DNA of 64,000 nucleotides from Nitrosomonas sp. Is79A3 (GTDB lineage Bacteria; Pseudomonadota; Gammaproteobacteria; Burkholderiales; Nitrosomonadaceae): assembly GCF_000219585.1 (NCBI RefSeq), contig NC_015731.1:1054001-1118000 (forward strand), written 5' to 3'. The translations under genes were made by a program, and so were the position numbers. Shown one piece after another: positions 8,824 to 16,319 of this stretch. The first letter of the stretch is position 1. Each line of letters opens with the position of its first letter. The notes beneath the pieces are model-generated. The model made no database searches. It saw only the letters and a list, made by a program, of their open reading frames with translations, and had not been told where the DNA came from.

Positions 8824-9786
8824 TCAGTGATGGTGCATTTGAGAGGTATTTGACCGAAATTTCGATGGGTAATTTAACGCTTCAAGTGCTAATTCCAAGA
8901 CCGGAACCCGCTTGCTTACAAGGCGAACTTCCAGCGAATCTGACAGTGCGTTAAGGGGAGCGCCGCCTTGGTAGCTGAAACGTATTGAAATATGGTCGCC
9001 TTTGGAAACCGCAATTGGCGTGGAGAGTGGAATGATGATGTATTGGGTATGCCAATCGACGGTGCTGTGTGTCAGCATATTAATGGCAAGTATATTTTTG
9101 GTGATGAGCCGTAATGCATTGAGTTGGCCGTCCTCGGCGATGATGATTTCTCCGTCCCAGTGGCAGGTTTGGCTAAATGGTTCAGCATAAGACAACACTT
9201 GAAATACGTCAGGATTCCCGAGGCTTTTGCTTCTTTCCTGAATTGCGCGGGGATCTTGAAATAAAATCGTGGGTGCGTAGAAACCTTCAAAATGAAAGTT
9301 TTGTTCTATCGGCTGAATGGCTTGAATGCTGGCTTCTGGCACAAAGACAGGCAGGGGGCTGCCAAACTTTTCCCAGTAACGTTTTTTAAAGGAATCGATA
9401 ACAGGCATTTGCTTTTCGCGTAACAAGCCGGTGTGCAGCATTTCACAGATCACCACATCGACTGGTTCCGGCGGCAAGTAATGCAGCGCATCAGCCTGGA
9501 TAACTTCGACTTTGCCGCCATTGATGTTTTTAGCAAGAAAGCTGCGCGCCGCACCCACCAGTTCCGGGTTGCGTTCCACACAATAAACCTTCTGCGCTTT
9601 TTGCGCGGCAAAAAAGGATTGCACGCCGGTGCCGCCACCCAGTTCCAGAACCTTAGCGCCGGGTTTGACCACCAGATTAATCGCTTCTCTAAAACCTTTC
9701 ATCCGGATTGTGTCATTCAACATATTGTGATGGTAATGCAGGGGAATGAATTGGCCGAGTTCCAAGCTCTCGAATTTATTTTTCAT
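8824..9786 (-). CDS. PRMT-like class I SAM-dependent methyltransferase
   Basis: A 320-residue protein. The SAM-binding motif I is VLELGGGTG (about 46-54), followed by an acidic residue at the end of strand 2 (YCVERN, E71) and motif II-like VEVIQADAL. Residues 114-124, CEMLHTGLLRE, look like the double-E loop of protein arginine methyltransferases, with the two glutamates E115 and E124. The C-terminal half is a beta-rich domain, also as in PRMTs, ending in a histidine cluster (HHH). Target protein unknown. It is monocistronic, downstream of nothing obvious and convergent with no gene. Bacterial proteins of this type are rarely characterised, so 'arginine' is inference from the loop only. Confidence 0.7.
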   Translation of the reverse strand: MKNKFESLELGQFIPLHYHHNMLNDTIRMKGFREAINLVVKPGAKVLELGGGTGVQSFFAAQKAQKVYCVERNPELVGAARSFLAKNINGGKVEVIQADALHYLPPEPVDVVICEMLHTGLLREKQMPVIDSFKKRYWEKFGSPLPVFVPEASIQAIQPIEQNFHFEGFYAPTILFQDPRAIQERSKSLGNPDVFQVLSYAEPFSQTCHWDGEIIIAEDGQLNALRLITKNILAINMLTHSTVDWHTQYIIIPLSTPIAVSKGDHISIRFSYQGGAPLNALSDSLEVRLVSKRVPVLELALEALNYPSKFRSNTSQMHHH

Positions 9787-10135
9787 AGGGATTCCTGAAT
9801 GTATAGCGCTACGGATTGACTAATGGGTTGCTGTAACTGTTGTTAGCAATGATCATGCCAGTCTGCGGAATGGCATACGCTGGCAGTGCGGGCGCATTTA
9901 TACTTGGTTTTTTCTGGCGAATAGACGGCAAGGGCGGCAAATATTGCCGAAAAAAATTGGGTTCGTGCCTGCAGCTCGGCATGCAAAAATCGGGACTTCC
10001 AGCAATGCACCAATAGCAAGCCAAGATTACTTCAATAACCGATAAGCGCTCATCAGAAATACAGCGTAATATTTCAAAGCATAAAATCCATTTTTTCGTT
10101 ATCTTATCGCCGGTATAAACAGGATAAATATTGTT
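9787..10135. other. 349-bp non-coding spacer
   Basis: Separates the divergent methyltransferase and DUF2130 genes. Short open frames here have unnatural composition (many P, C, S) and no ribosome site. Nothing else recognised. Confidence 0.5.
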
Positions 10136-11428
10136 ATGACAGAACCAACGATTGTCTGCCCGAACTGTAAAACGGAAATCAAACTCACTGAATCATTGGC
10201 GGCGCCGCTGATTGAATCGACGCGCAGGCAATTTGAGCAAAGGCTGGCGCAAAAAGACACTGAAATCATTCAGCGCGAGCAGGCCATGCGTGAAAAAGAA
10301 AAGCAATTGACGGAAGATAAACGCAAGCTTGACGATCAGGTGGCCAGTCAAGTGGCGGATCAGTTGAAAGCAGAGCGTGCCCGCGTGATTGCGGAAGAAT
10401 CCAAGAAAGCCAAACTGGCCAGTGCAGCCGAGCTGGAAAACAAAGCGCGTGAACTGGCGGAATTGCAAGAAGTGCTCAAATCCCGCGACGAGAAATTGGC
10501 AGAAGCGCAAAAAGCACAAGCCGAACTCATCAAAAAACAGCGCGAACTCGACGATGCCAAGCGTGAACTGGAACTCACCGTAGAAAAGCGGGTGCAGGAC
10601 GGATTGACCGAGGTGCGTACACTCGCCAAAAAAGAAGCCGAGGATGAACAGAAACTCAAGGTGATGGAAAAGGAACAGACCATCGCCGCGATGCAGAAAC
10701 AGATCGAAGACCTCAAACGCAGAGCCGAGCAGGGCTCGCAGCAACTGCAAGGGGAAGTGCAGGAACTCGAACTGGAAAACCTGCTGCGCATGAAATTTCC
10801 TTTCGATGCGATTGAGCCAGTCCCTAAGGGTGAATTTGGCGGGGATGTGCTGCACCGGGTTGTTAGCACGGGCGGTCAGGCCGGAGGCACCATTTTGTGG
10901 GAATTCAAACGCACCAAGAATTGGAGCGATGCCTGGCTGGTAAAACTGCGCGATGATCAACGCACCGCCAAGGCGGAAATTGCCGTGATCGTGAGCCAGA
11001 TATTGCCGAAAGGTGTGGAAACCTTTGAAATGGTTGAAGGTGTCTGGGTTACCCACCCGCGCGCCGCTTTGCCGGTGGCCATGATTCTGCGCCAATCCTT
11101 GCTGGAAATCGCTCTGGCACGCCAATCCTCAGAAGGCCAGCAAACCAAAACCGAAATGGTCTACCAATATCTCACCGGCCCGCGTTTCCGTCAGCGCGTG
11201 GAAGCCATCGTTGAAGCGTTCTCCACCATGCAGGAAGACCTGGACAAAGAGCGTAAAGCCATTATGAAGCAATGGGCTAAGCGCGAAGAGCAGATTGAGC
11301 GCGTGATGGGGGCTACCGTCGGTATGTATGGGGATCTGCAGGGAATTGCGGGGAAGTCTTTGCAGGAAATTAAAGGGCTTGAGTTTTCTGCCTTAGAAGA
11401 TATGGGGCCCGAGAAAATGGGCGAATAA
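10136..11428 (+). CDS. DUF2130 coiled-coil protein
   Basis: A 430-residue protein. It begins with a CPNC motif (residues 9-12) that may be half of a zinc site, followed by about 180 residues of charged coiled coil (repeats rich in E, K, Q, A). The C-terminal DUF2130 domain contains GGDVLHRV, ILWEFKRTKNWSDAWL and LRDDQRTAKAEIAVIVS. The EFKRTK segment with the later acidic residues resembles the nuclease-like core of RmuC-type proteins, so a role on DNA is plausible but unproven. Length matches the family. It is monocistronic and followed by a strong bidirectional terminator. Confidence 0.85.
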   Translation: MTEPTIVCPNCKTEIKLTESLAAPLIESTRRQFEQRLAQKDTEIIQREQAMREKEKQLTEDKRKLDDQVASQVADQLKAERARVIAEESKKAKLASAAELENKARELAELQEVLKSRDEKLAEAQKAQAELIKKQRELDDAKRELELTVEKRVQDGLTEVRTLAKKEAEDEQKLKVMEKEQTIAAMQKQIEDLKRRAEQGSQQLQGEVQELELENLLRMKFPFDAIEPVPKGEFGGDVLHRVVSTGGQAGGTILWEFKRTKNWSDAWLVKLRDDQRTAKAEIAVIVSQILPKGVETFEMVEGVWVTHPRAALPVAMILRQSLLEIALARQSSEGQQTKTEMVYQYLTGPRFRQRVEAIVEAFSTMQEDLDKERKAIMKQWAKREEQIERVMGATVGMYGDLQGIAGKSLQEIKGLEFSALEDMGPEKMGE

Positions 11429-11450
11429 GTAGCGGGTGGTTTGTTTTGGA

Positions 11451-11487
11451 ACAATTGGTTCTCCCGGAAAGGAGAACCAATTGTTTT
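11451..11487. terminator. bidirectional intrinsic terminator
   Basis: ACAATTGGTTCTCC (11451-11464) and GGAGAACCAATTGT (11471-11484) form a perfect 14-bp stem with a 6-nt loop, ending in TTTT. It lies between the convergent DUF2130 gene and the 298-residue gene and can serve both, since the other strand also ends in a T-tract (AAAACAA reversed). Confidence 0.9.
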
Positions 11488-11498
11488 ATAACGGACTA

Positions 11499-12395
11499 TT
11501 ATTTTTTAATCATCTTCTTTTCGATCTTGGGTACTGCTACTTTGATTGCTTCAAGTACGGATTGAGCGGCAATCTTTTGCATCTCCGCTTGTGTTGATCG
11601 GCCCAAATGCTTGGATGCTGCTGATGCCAGCGATGCGTTAACAAGATTGATCATCAGCGGACCCCATGGATCAATGGGATGAGGTTTGCCGTTGATAATA
11701 ATCGCTCCGCCGCCATCAACCGCCACACCGCCGATAATGGTTCCATAAATAGCGCCGAAAGCATCCGGATCTATTTTGGGAATATTGATATCGGATTTTT
11801 CATAAACCGCAATGGCTATTCCGGTTGCACCGGCTGGCACATCGATTACATTGTTGTTTGCTGTTCCGGCACCATAGGATATCCATTTGGAAAATGGCTC
11901 GGGGGTGGAATTAACCGATGCTGAGGCTTGCAGGGTTTGTGCCTTGGCAGTTGGCACGACGCCGACAACATTGGCCTGACTGGTGAGACTCGGATCACTG
12001 GTTACCGTGACAAAAGTATCATCGATGAAATCCCCTTTGATGGCGGAAAATGCATCATCAATAATGACGGTGCGTCCGGGTCCATCCCCGCCTGTGGGGT
12101 AGTACCACGCGGTAATCGTTAACGGACTGCTGCCGACTGATTGAGTTAATGTTCCTGCCGGATAGGTTTGCCCTTGCGTTCCATCAGTTACGCTCCAGAA
12201 TAACATGTGCGCCATACCGGTGGCGCCATTGTAGGTGTATTGAATTTCAGGGACGTATAGTGGCGAAATATTTCCCGGTTCATCGACATCAACTTCACTG
12301 GATGGATAAGGCTCGAGCTCTCCATTGGCATTGCGCGGTTGACGATGATGGCCTGCGGGAATAATAACTTTGTAATGTACGCTGACATGGGGCAT
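11499..12395 (-). CDS. hypothetical protein with beta-sandwich-like N-terminal half
   Basis: A 298-residue protein with no signal peptide or membrane helix. The first 140 residues are rich in aromatic and beta-prone segments (VHYKVIIPAG, IQYTYNGATG, WYYPTGGDGPG). The middle has a glycine-rich region GTIIGGVAVDGGGAIIING, and the C terminus is an alanine- and lysine-rich helix. I recognise no family. A GGAGAA ribosome site lies 7 bases before the ATG. It is convergent with the DUF2130 gene and shares its terminator. It has the feel of a structural or effector-like protein, but there is no evidence beyond composition. Confidence 0.6.
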   Translation of the reverse strand: MPHVSVHYKVIIPAGHHRQPRNANGELEPYPSSEVDVDEPGNISPLYVPEIQYTYNGATGMAHMLFWSVTDGTQGQTYPAGTLTQSVGSSPLTITAWYYPTGGDGPGRTVIIDDAFSAIKGDFIDDTFVTVTSDPSLTSQANVVGVVPTAKAQTLQASASVNSTPEPFSKWISYGAGTANNNVIDVPAGATGIAIAVYEKSDINIPKIDPDAFGAIYGTIIGGVAVDGGGAIIINGKPHPIDPWGPLMINLVNASLASAASKHLGRSTQAEMQKIAAQSVLEAIKVAVPKIEKKMIKK

Positions 12396-12540
12396 GATTT
12401 TCTCCGTTAAGAAAACAATTTTTTATACAAGTTGTTTGTAATGGATAACATCTCTTGCAAAGCTCAATCACTGCGCATTTTATTCTACGCTTCTAACGGC
12501 GAGACTGCATGGGAATTGGTAATGCCGTGTAGAGAACAAA

Positions 12541-12592
12541 TAAACTATCTGCGTTGCCGCTGCGGTGTTAAAAACAGACTAAAAATACTCAT
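12541..12592. repeat. partial MITE-like copy
   Basis: AACTATCTGCGTTGCCGC, TGCGGTGTTAAAAACAGACT and AAAATACTCATT match the left arm of the intact elements at 13189-13337 and 14938-15085. Both terminal inverted repeats are missing. Confidence 0.65.
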
Positions 12593-12641
12593 TGTCAAGT
12601 AATTTATTATTCCGATTCCTTCGGCAATTCTTACCAGCCGC

Positions 12642-12824
12642 TCATGGTGTTATCTGAGCGGGATTGGGTATTATGCATTCATACGACCAAGTCATGGACT
12701 GCCTAGCGTAATTGCCACCGATGGATTCACAAGACTCTTTTTCGTTATTAGAATAAATAAACGATGTTATTAATATCGCAATTAAAAGGAGTGTATACAA
12801 AAAAACTTTTATCTTCTCGCTCAT
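12642..12824 (-). CDS. small membrane protein
   Basis: A 60-residue protein with one N-terminal transmembrane helix (VFLYTLLLIAILITSFIYS, about residues 7-25) and a short periplasmic or external part with two cysteines (ESCES, YECII). Its ATG overlaps the stop of the upstream gene by 4 bases (ATGA), so the two form an operon. No family recognised. The region is AT-rich and accessory in character. Confidence 0.55.
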   Translation of the reverse strand: MSEKIKVFLYTLLLIAILITSFIYSNNEKESCESIGGNYARQSMTWSYECIIPNPAQITP

Positions 12825-13168
12825 GATTTGACCTCATTGAATGGAATGAAAGAGAAATCATAACCTAAATGATCCCAAGGTATATTTGCGCAATCACAAT
12901 CAGACTCACCGTGATTATCTTTTGCTCTCCACCAAACCGGCTGACCTGTCTGCGCCTGCCGTACTCTCATTTCGAATTGAGGAACAGGCTGACAGATTAG
13001 GTAATGCGTTACATTCGACATATCCACACAAGAAAGACCGCTTATATTATGAAATGTAATTTCTTCTTCATAGGCGTGTTCAATACCGCGCAAGATAAAA
13101 CCTTCCTTAGCAGTGCGCATTTCATCCAGCTGTTCTCTGGATCCGTTCCATTCTTTCCATTCAGCCAT
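12821..13168 (-). CDS. hypothetical protein, first gene of a two-gene operon
   Basis: A 115-residue soluble protein with an acidic N terminus (MAEWKEWNGSREQLDEM) and a C-terminal part with VWWRAKDNHGESDCDC and WDHLGYDFSFIP. Three of its cysteines are close together (SDCDC plus LSC), which may bind metal or form disulfides. It overlaps the small membrane protein gene by 4 bases. I do not recognise it. A MITE-like element begins 21 bases upstream of its start. Confidence 0.55.
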   Translation of the reverse strand: MAEWKEWNGSREQLDEMRTAKEGFILRGIEHAYEEEITFHNISGLSCVDMSNVTHYLICQPVPQFEMRVRQAQTGQPVWWRAKDNHGESDCDCANIPWDHLGYDFSFIPFNEVKS

Positions 13169-13188
13169 TTTTATACTTCCTTAGAGCT

Positions 13189-13337
13189 TTTAACAGGCCG
13201 TTGAAAAACTATATGAGATGCCGCTGCGGTGTTAAAAACAGGCTCAAAATACTCATTTATTAAGCATAAACTGCGCTTTTTCACCTGTTTTGCCTTGCGT
13301 CGGCTGCCTCGATAACGTTTTTCAACGGCCTGTTAAA
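13189..13337. repeat. intact 149-bp MITE-like inverted-repeat element
   Basis: Perfect 21-bp terminal inverted repeats, TTTAACAGGCCGTTGAAAAAC (13189-13209) and its complement (13317-13337), enclose about 107 bp without a coding frame. A second intact copy in opposite orientation is at 14938-15085, and three decayed pieces lie at 5222, 12541 and 14310. No transposase is inside, so it would be mobilised in trans, if at all. Confidence 0.9.
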
Positions 13338-13380
13338 CACTTATCCAGACTCCCAAACTCATAATTATCGCATTGTTTCA

Positions 13381-13497
13381 TCATGAAATAATTTCAGTGA
13401 ATTGTTTCAATATAGCTTGATATAACCACGATCCACCCCATGCAATTACAAGAATCATTAACAAGACTGCTAAACCATAAAATATTCTATTAATCAT
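13381..13497 (-). CDS. 38-residue single-helix membrane peptide
   Basis: A short frame with an exceptionally good Shine-Dalgarno (CAGGAGGT, spacing 5) before its ATG at 13497. The product is MINRIFYGLAVLLMILVIAW, a hydrophobic helix, followed by GGSWLYQAILKQFTEIIS. One transmembrane segment, positive residue near the N terminus. Similar small holin-like or stress peptides exist in accessory DNA, but I cannot name this one. It stands between a MITE-like element and a phage-derived BRO-N fragment. Confidence 0.5.
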   Translation of the reverse strand: MINRIFYGLAVLLMILVIAWGGSWLYQAILKQFTEIIS

Positions 13498-13591
13498 TTC
13501 ACTACCTCCTGTAATTCTTTCAATTAAGCTGCTCGGGAAGAGTCCGGACAGTTACTCATTTGATGTGCGCAATATTTATTCCGGTATGGGT

Positions 13592-13945
13592 TTACATGAT
13601 GGCTTCTTGTTTTGCGAATTCCGGGGGGATTTCTTCCATCGCCAGCCGTTCAAATTTTTCTTCTTCCGGTTTCTTGAACTGGATGATCAGGCGGTATAGG
13701 TTGACTTCGTTGATGGCTATTGTTTCTTGTCTACGTCCAATTCTGTCGATGGTATATCGTTTCGATACGCCATCCTCACGGCGATAAGCATTGATCGATT
13801 GACGGCAATTTATATATCCAGGAGTCTTGCATACATTACTGGCAATAAATCGAGTATTTCCATGCTCATCAGTTTCGGCGCGAATTGATAGGGAATTAAA
13901 ACTGAATACGATAGGTGTGATTACACCATCCGATTGACTGGCCAT
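13592..13945 (-). CDS. BRO-N domain protein (phage antirepressor-like), short
   Basis: From the ATG at 13945 (AAGGAAG upstream) this gives 117 residues. The chain FSFNSLSIRAETDEHGNTRF, ASNVCKTPGYINCRQS, INEVNLYRLIIQFKKPEEEKF matches the BRO-N fold: the 'dVck.lGy.n' helix and the 'inE..lY.li..skkpeA..f' segment are both clear. BRO-N domains bind DNA and occur in phage antirepressors. It ends soon after the domain, without the usual C-terminal KilA-C or ANT part, so it may be a remnant or a stand-alone module. The open frame extends upstream to 14155, but that part has poor composition. Confidence 0.7.
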   Translation of the reverse strand: MASQSDGVITPIVFSFNSLSIRAETDEHGNTRFIASNVCKTPGYINCRQSINAYRREDGVSKRYTIDRIGRRQETIAINEVNLYRLIIQFKKPEEEKFERLAMEEIPPEFAKQEAIM

Positions 13946-14497
13946 GACTGGCTTCCTTGCTGCTATGTTCAAATTTCGATTCCTGTTCAGAGAAGCGGTC
14001 GGATACTTGAACACCGCAGCAAAACGGCTTGTAACTTTCCCGGTTCGCACCGGTATTGTATTGTTGCTTGCTACCCGGCAATAAACAAACGTTGGATGAA
14101 AAAAACCACGATTATCGAGCGCGAGGTTGTTCGCTTGCTGTGGTGTGCTCAGCATCTGCCCGAATTCTGCGCCTAAATTATTTTGTTTGTCAAACTATCA
14201 ACAATTCAGGATTTTCTAGCGAAAAAAATTATGATTCTGTCGGGATTGCAGAACAGTTTAGTTTTATGCGGAAAAAGCTAGCATGATTATCCTGGAGTAA
14301 GTCCAGCTAGTTTTTCAACGGCTTGTTAAACAAACCCATATCCAAAGCATCGCATGAAGTGCTGCTCATACTCTCACTACGTTCGGTATCGTACGGATTA
14401 ATCTCCATTTTCCCAGATATGCTAGTATTAAATGACTTGGAAAAATAGAAATCTTCTGTGATCATTCCTTCGATTGATTTTTGTGGAGTTAATCAAT
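13946..14497. other. 552-bp spacer with a solo MITE terminus
   Basis: No convincing gene. It separates divergent genes. It holds the 21-bp MITE terminus at 14310-14330 and AT-rich DNA that must contain the promoter of the SmbP-like gene. Confidence 0.5.
14310..14330. repeat. solo terminal repeat of the MITE-like family
   Basis: GTTTTTCAACGGCTTGTTAAA differs at one base from the 21-bp terminus of the intact elements. No partner end is found nearby, so it is a relic. Confidence 0.7.
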
Positions 14498-14833
14498 ATG
14501 AAAAATATTACTTTATTTGCAAGTATATTAGTTATGGTTGTTTTTTCTTTAAGTGCTGTGGCAGGAGATAATCGATTAATTGATGCAATTCAGCATACAA
14601 AAAGGGCCGTTACCGCGGTAGATGGCATGGATGTCGCCAAACATGCAGAGATGGCGAAAAACCATGCGAACGCTGCGAAAGCTGATAAACATAACAAATA
14701 CGATAATAAAAAGATGGATGATGGCATTAAATGCTTAGATGGCGCTATTAGAGAAGGTATGGATGGTAATGCTGAAGCTGCCAGGAAAGCCGCGAATGAT
14801 GCTTTAAAACATTTTACTGAGGTTACAAATTAA
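14498..14833 (+). CDS. smbP: SmbP-like small metal-binding protein
   Basis: From the ATG at 14498 (GTGGAG upstream) the product is 111 residues: a signal peptide (MKNITLFASILVMVVFSLSAVA) and a mature four-helix-type chain with heptad-like repeats (IQHTKRAVTAV, AKHAEMAKNHANAAK, CLDGAIREG, ARKAANDALKHF). This pattern is that of SmbP from Nitrosomonas, a periplasmic protein that binds copper and other metals and is thought to buffer metal load. Here the histidines are fewer than in the type protein (about six in the mature part), so capacity may be lower. It is a monocistronic gene next to MITE-like elements. Confidence 0.75.
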   Translation: MKNITLFASILVMVVFSLSAVAGDNRLIDAIQHTKRAVTAVDGMDVAKHAEMAKNHANAAKADKHNKYDNKKMDDGIKCLDGAIREGMDGNAEAARKAANDALKHFTEVTN

Positions 14834-15243
14834 TTTTTGTTAGCTTTTATACTATAAAGTGGTTTAAAAGGATTCGCCGTTTTTAATAGTGCTTTCAGTT
14901 CCTGCAACGCTGCAATAAGTTATGGATTGGTTGTACCTAACAGGCCGTTGAAAAACGTTTTCGAGGCAGCCGATGCAAGGCAAAAACAGGCGAAAAAGCG
15001 CAATTTATGCTTAATAAATGAGCATTTTGAGTCTGTTTTTAACACCGCAGCGGCAACGCAGATAGTTTTTCAACGGCCTGCTAAAGAGTTTTAGACAAAT
15101 TTATTACAAATAGACCCTATAATCTGCTTTTTTAAAGCATTCGCTATAATTTCATGGATTTATACTTATTGCATCTTGCTTTGTTATTTGAAAGGCAGAA
15201 CAAACTTTTAATTAAGTTGTCTCTATAATTAGAGGTGAATCCA
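14834..15243. other. 410-bp spacer containing a MITE-like element
   Basis: Outside the element at 14938-15085 there is only AT-rich DNA. The 150 bp after the element should hold the promoter of the following gene. Confidence 0.5.
14938..15085. repeat. intact 148-bp MITE-like element, inverted copy
   Basis: Termini TAACAGGCCGTTGAAAAAC (14938-14956) and GTTTTTCAACGGCCTGCTAAA (15065-15085). The interior reads as the reverse complement of the 13189-13337 copy, with small differences. No coding frame. Confidence 0.9.
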
Positions 15244-15738
15244 ATGAAATCAGATAAACAAGTAGGTGGAATGTGCTATTCATTGTTTAATCATTTGCAA
15301 TGTATTGCTGATTTGCATATTCCAGAGATTGATTATGAAACTGCTATGCAGATTCCTGAGAATTCTTTTCAATTCCATACCGTTGCTTTTTTCCATAACT
15401 TGCGCTTAGCTGCTCTTGAGAACAATTTCGCCAATCTTTTGACGTGTTGTTATTATGAATCCGAAGATTTTGAACAGTTTCAACGTTTAACGCCTTTCTT
15501 GTGCTCTACAAGTCATTTATTGTGTAGCCATACCTTGCAACCATATCATCAGGTAGAGGAGGATAAAGTTCTTGATTTTTTCATGCGCTTTGCTGCCAAT
15601 TTCTCTAAGGAGAATGACTTGGGTCAATTCATTCAATTTAAAATTATCCCTTTCATGCACAGTTTTCAAATACACAAGGAAGAGATAACCCATCTGTTTC
15701 CGCAGCAACAGCGAGCAACGAGCCAATTACTGCATTAA
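15244..15738 (+). CDS. hypothetical protein
   Basis: A 164-residue soluble protein if started at the ATG at 15244, which has AGAGGT 7 bases upstream; a GTG lies 9 bases earlier. It is rich in phenylalanine, leucine, histidine and cysteine (for example LLTCCYYES, FLCSTSHLLCSHT) and predicted helical. No signal peptide, no transmembrane helix and no known motif. Codon use is AT-rich like the surrounding accessory DNA. The frame is intact, so it is probably a real gene, but its role is unknown. Confidence 0.55.
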   Translation: MKSDKQVGGMCYSLFNHLQCIADLHIPEIDYETAMQIPENSFQFHTVAFFHNLRLAALENNFANLLTCCYYESEDFEQFQRLTPFLCSTSHLLCSHTLQPYHQVEEDKVLDFFMRFAANFSKENDLGQFIQFKIIPFMHSFQIHKEEITHLFPQQQRATSQLLH

Positions 15739-15759
15739 CTTAAAACCTTCTCACTTACC

Positions 15760-15792
15760 AGGGCCGCGCCGCCGACCGGCGCGAAGGGTATG
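15760..15792. repeat. 33-bp GC-rich repeat, copy 1
   Basis: AGGGCCGCGCCGCCGACCGGC followed by GCGAAGGGTATG. It matches the sequence at 16145-16177 with two mismatches. It is much more GC-rich than its surroundings and can fold (GCGCC...GGCGC). Confidence 0.7.
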
Positions 15793-15818
15793 ACTCCAAA
15801 AACTTCCTGACATTCAGA

Positions 15819-16046
15819 CTACGCCAGAACGTTAACTGCAAAGCCTATATCCTCTAAAGCTGAAATCACGCTATCCAATGATTTATACACTTTCGGTTCT
15901 TTGTTTCTTGCGTCAACAAGTGCGCCCGCTGCCTTTCGTTCACCAAGTATTAGTACCCATCCATCTTTTAATGGTGATCTTTCTATCCGGTATTTGTTCA
16001 AATAACCTAATTCAAAATCTCTTTTCGCTTGTTTTAATGTAATCAA
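15819..16046 (-). CDS. small conserved-looking hypothetical protein
   Basis: A 75-residue soluble protein: MITLKQAKRDFELGYLNKYR, then a strand pair GWVLILGERKAAGALVDARN and a final helix SLDSVISALEDIGFAVNVLA. The alternation looks like a compact alpha/beta domain. The general shape resembles short proteins carried on plasmids and islands, but I cannot name a family. It is bracketed by two copies of a 33-bp GC-rich repeat (15760 and 16145), which suggests it moved as a small cassette. Confidence 0.5.
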   Translation of the reverse strand: MITLKQAKRDFELGYLNKYRIERSPLKDGWVLILGERKAAGALVDARNKEPKVYKSLDSVISALEDIGFAVNVLA

Positions 16047-16144
16047 GATATTCCCTTAAGTATTAACAATAACGAATATTGTAACAACATAATTCAGTAA
16101 TGTTAATACATATAGGCCTTTCTCTTAATCCTACCGAACGCTCA

Positions 16145-16177
16145 AGGGTCGCGCCGCCGAACGGCGCGAAGGGTATG
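16145..16177. repeat. 33-bp GC-rich repeat, copy 2
   Basis: AGGGTCGCGCCGCCGAACGGC followed by GCGAAGGGTATG, the second copy of the repeat at 15760, in the same orientation. The two flank the 75-residue gene. Confidence 0.7.
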
Positions 16178-16319
16178 GCCCCGAATTCGAAAGGGGGTAT
16201 GCTGCCCGATCCCTAACGCGGCTTATCTTTATCCTGAATTCACCTCAATGCTAAACAGATTTTGATTTTGTGAAGCATAATCTGTGCGGAGTGTATGCGC
16301 CTAAATAATCTACAAGCGA

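Noticed and set aside
9809..10024. Minus-strand frame of 71 codons
   Set aside because: No ribosome site, no family, odd P/C/S-rich composition. Treated as non-coding.
10193..11125. Long antisense frames opposite the DUF2130 gene
   Set aside because: Composition (many F, Q, L, S) is the mirror of a K/E-rich coiled coil, and the plus-strand gene is a known family.
13946..14155. N-terminal extension of the BRO-N frame
   Set aside because: Internal ATG at 13945 has a good ribosome site and the BRO-N domain starts there; the upstream part is unrelated in composition.
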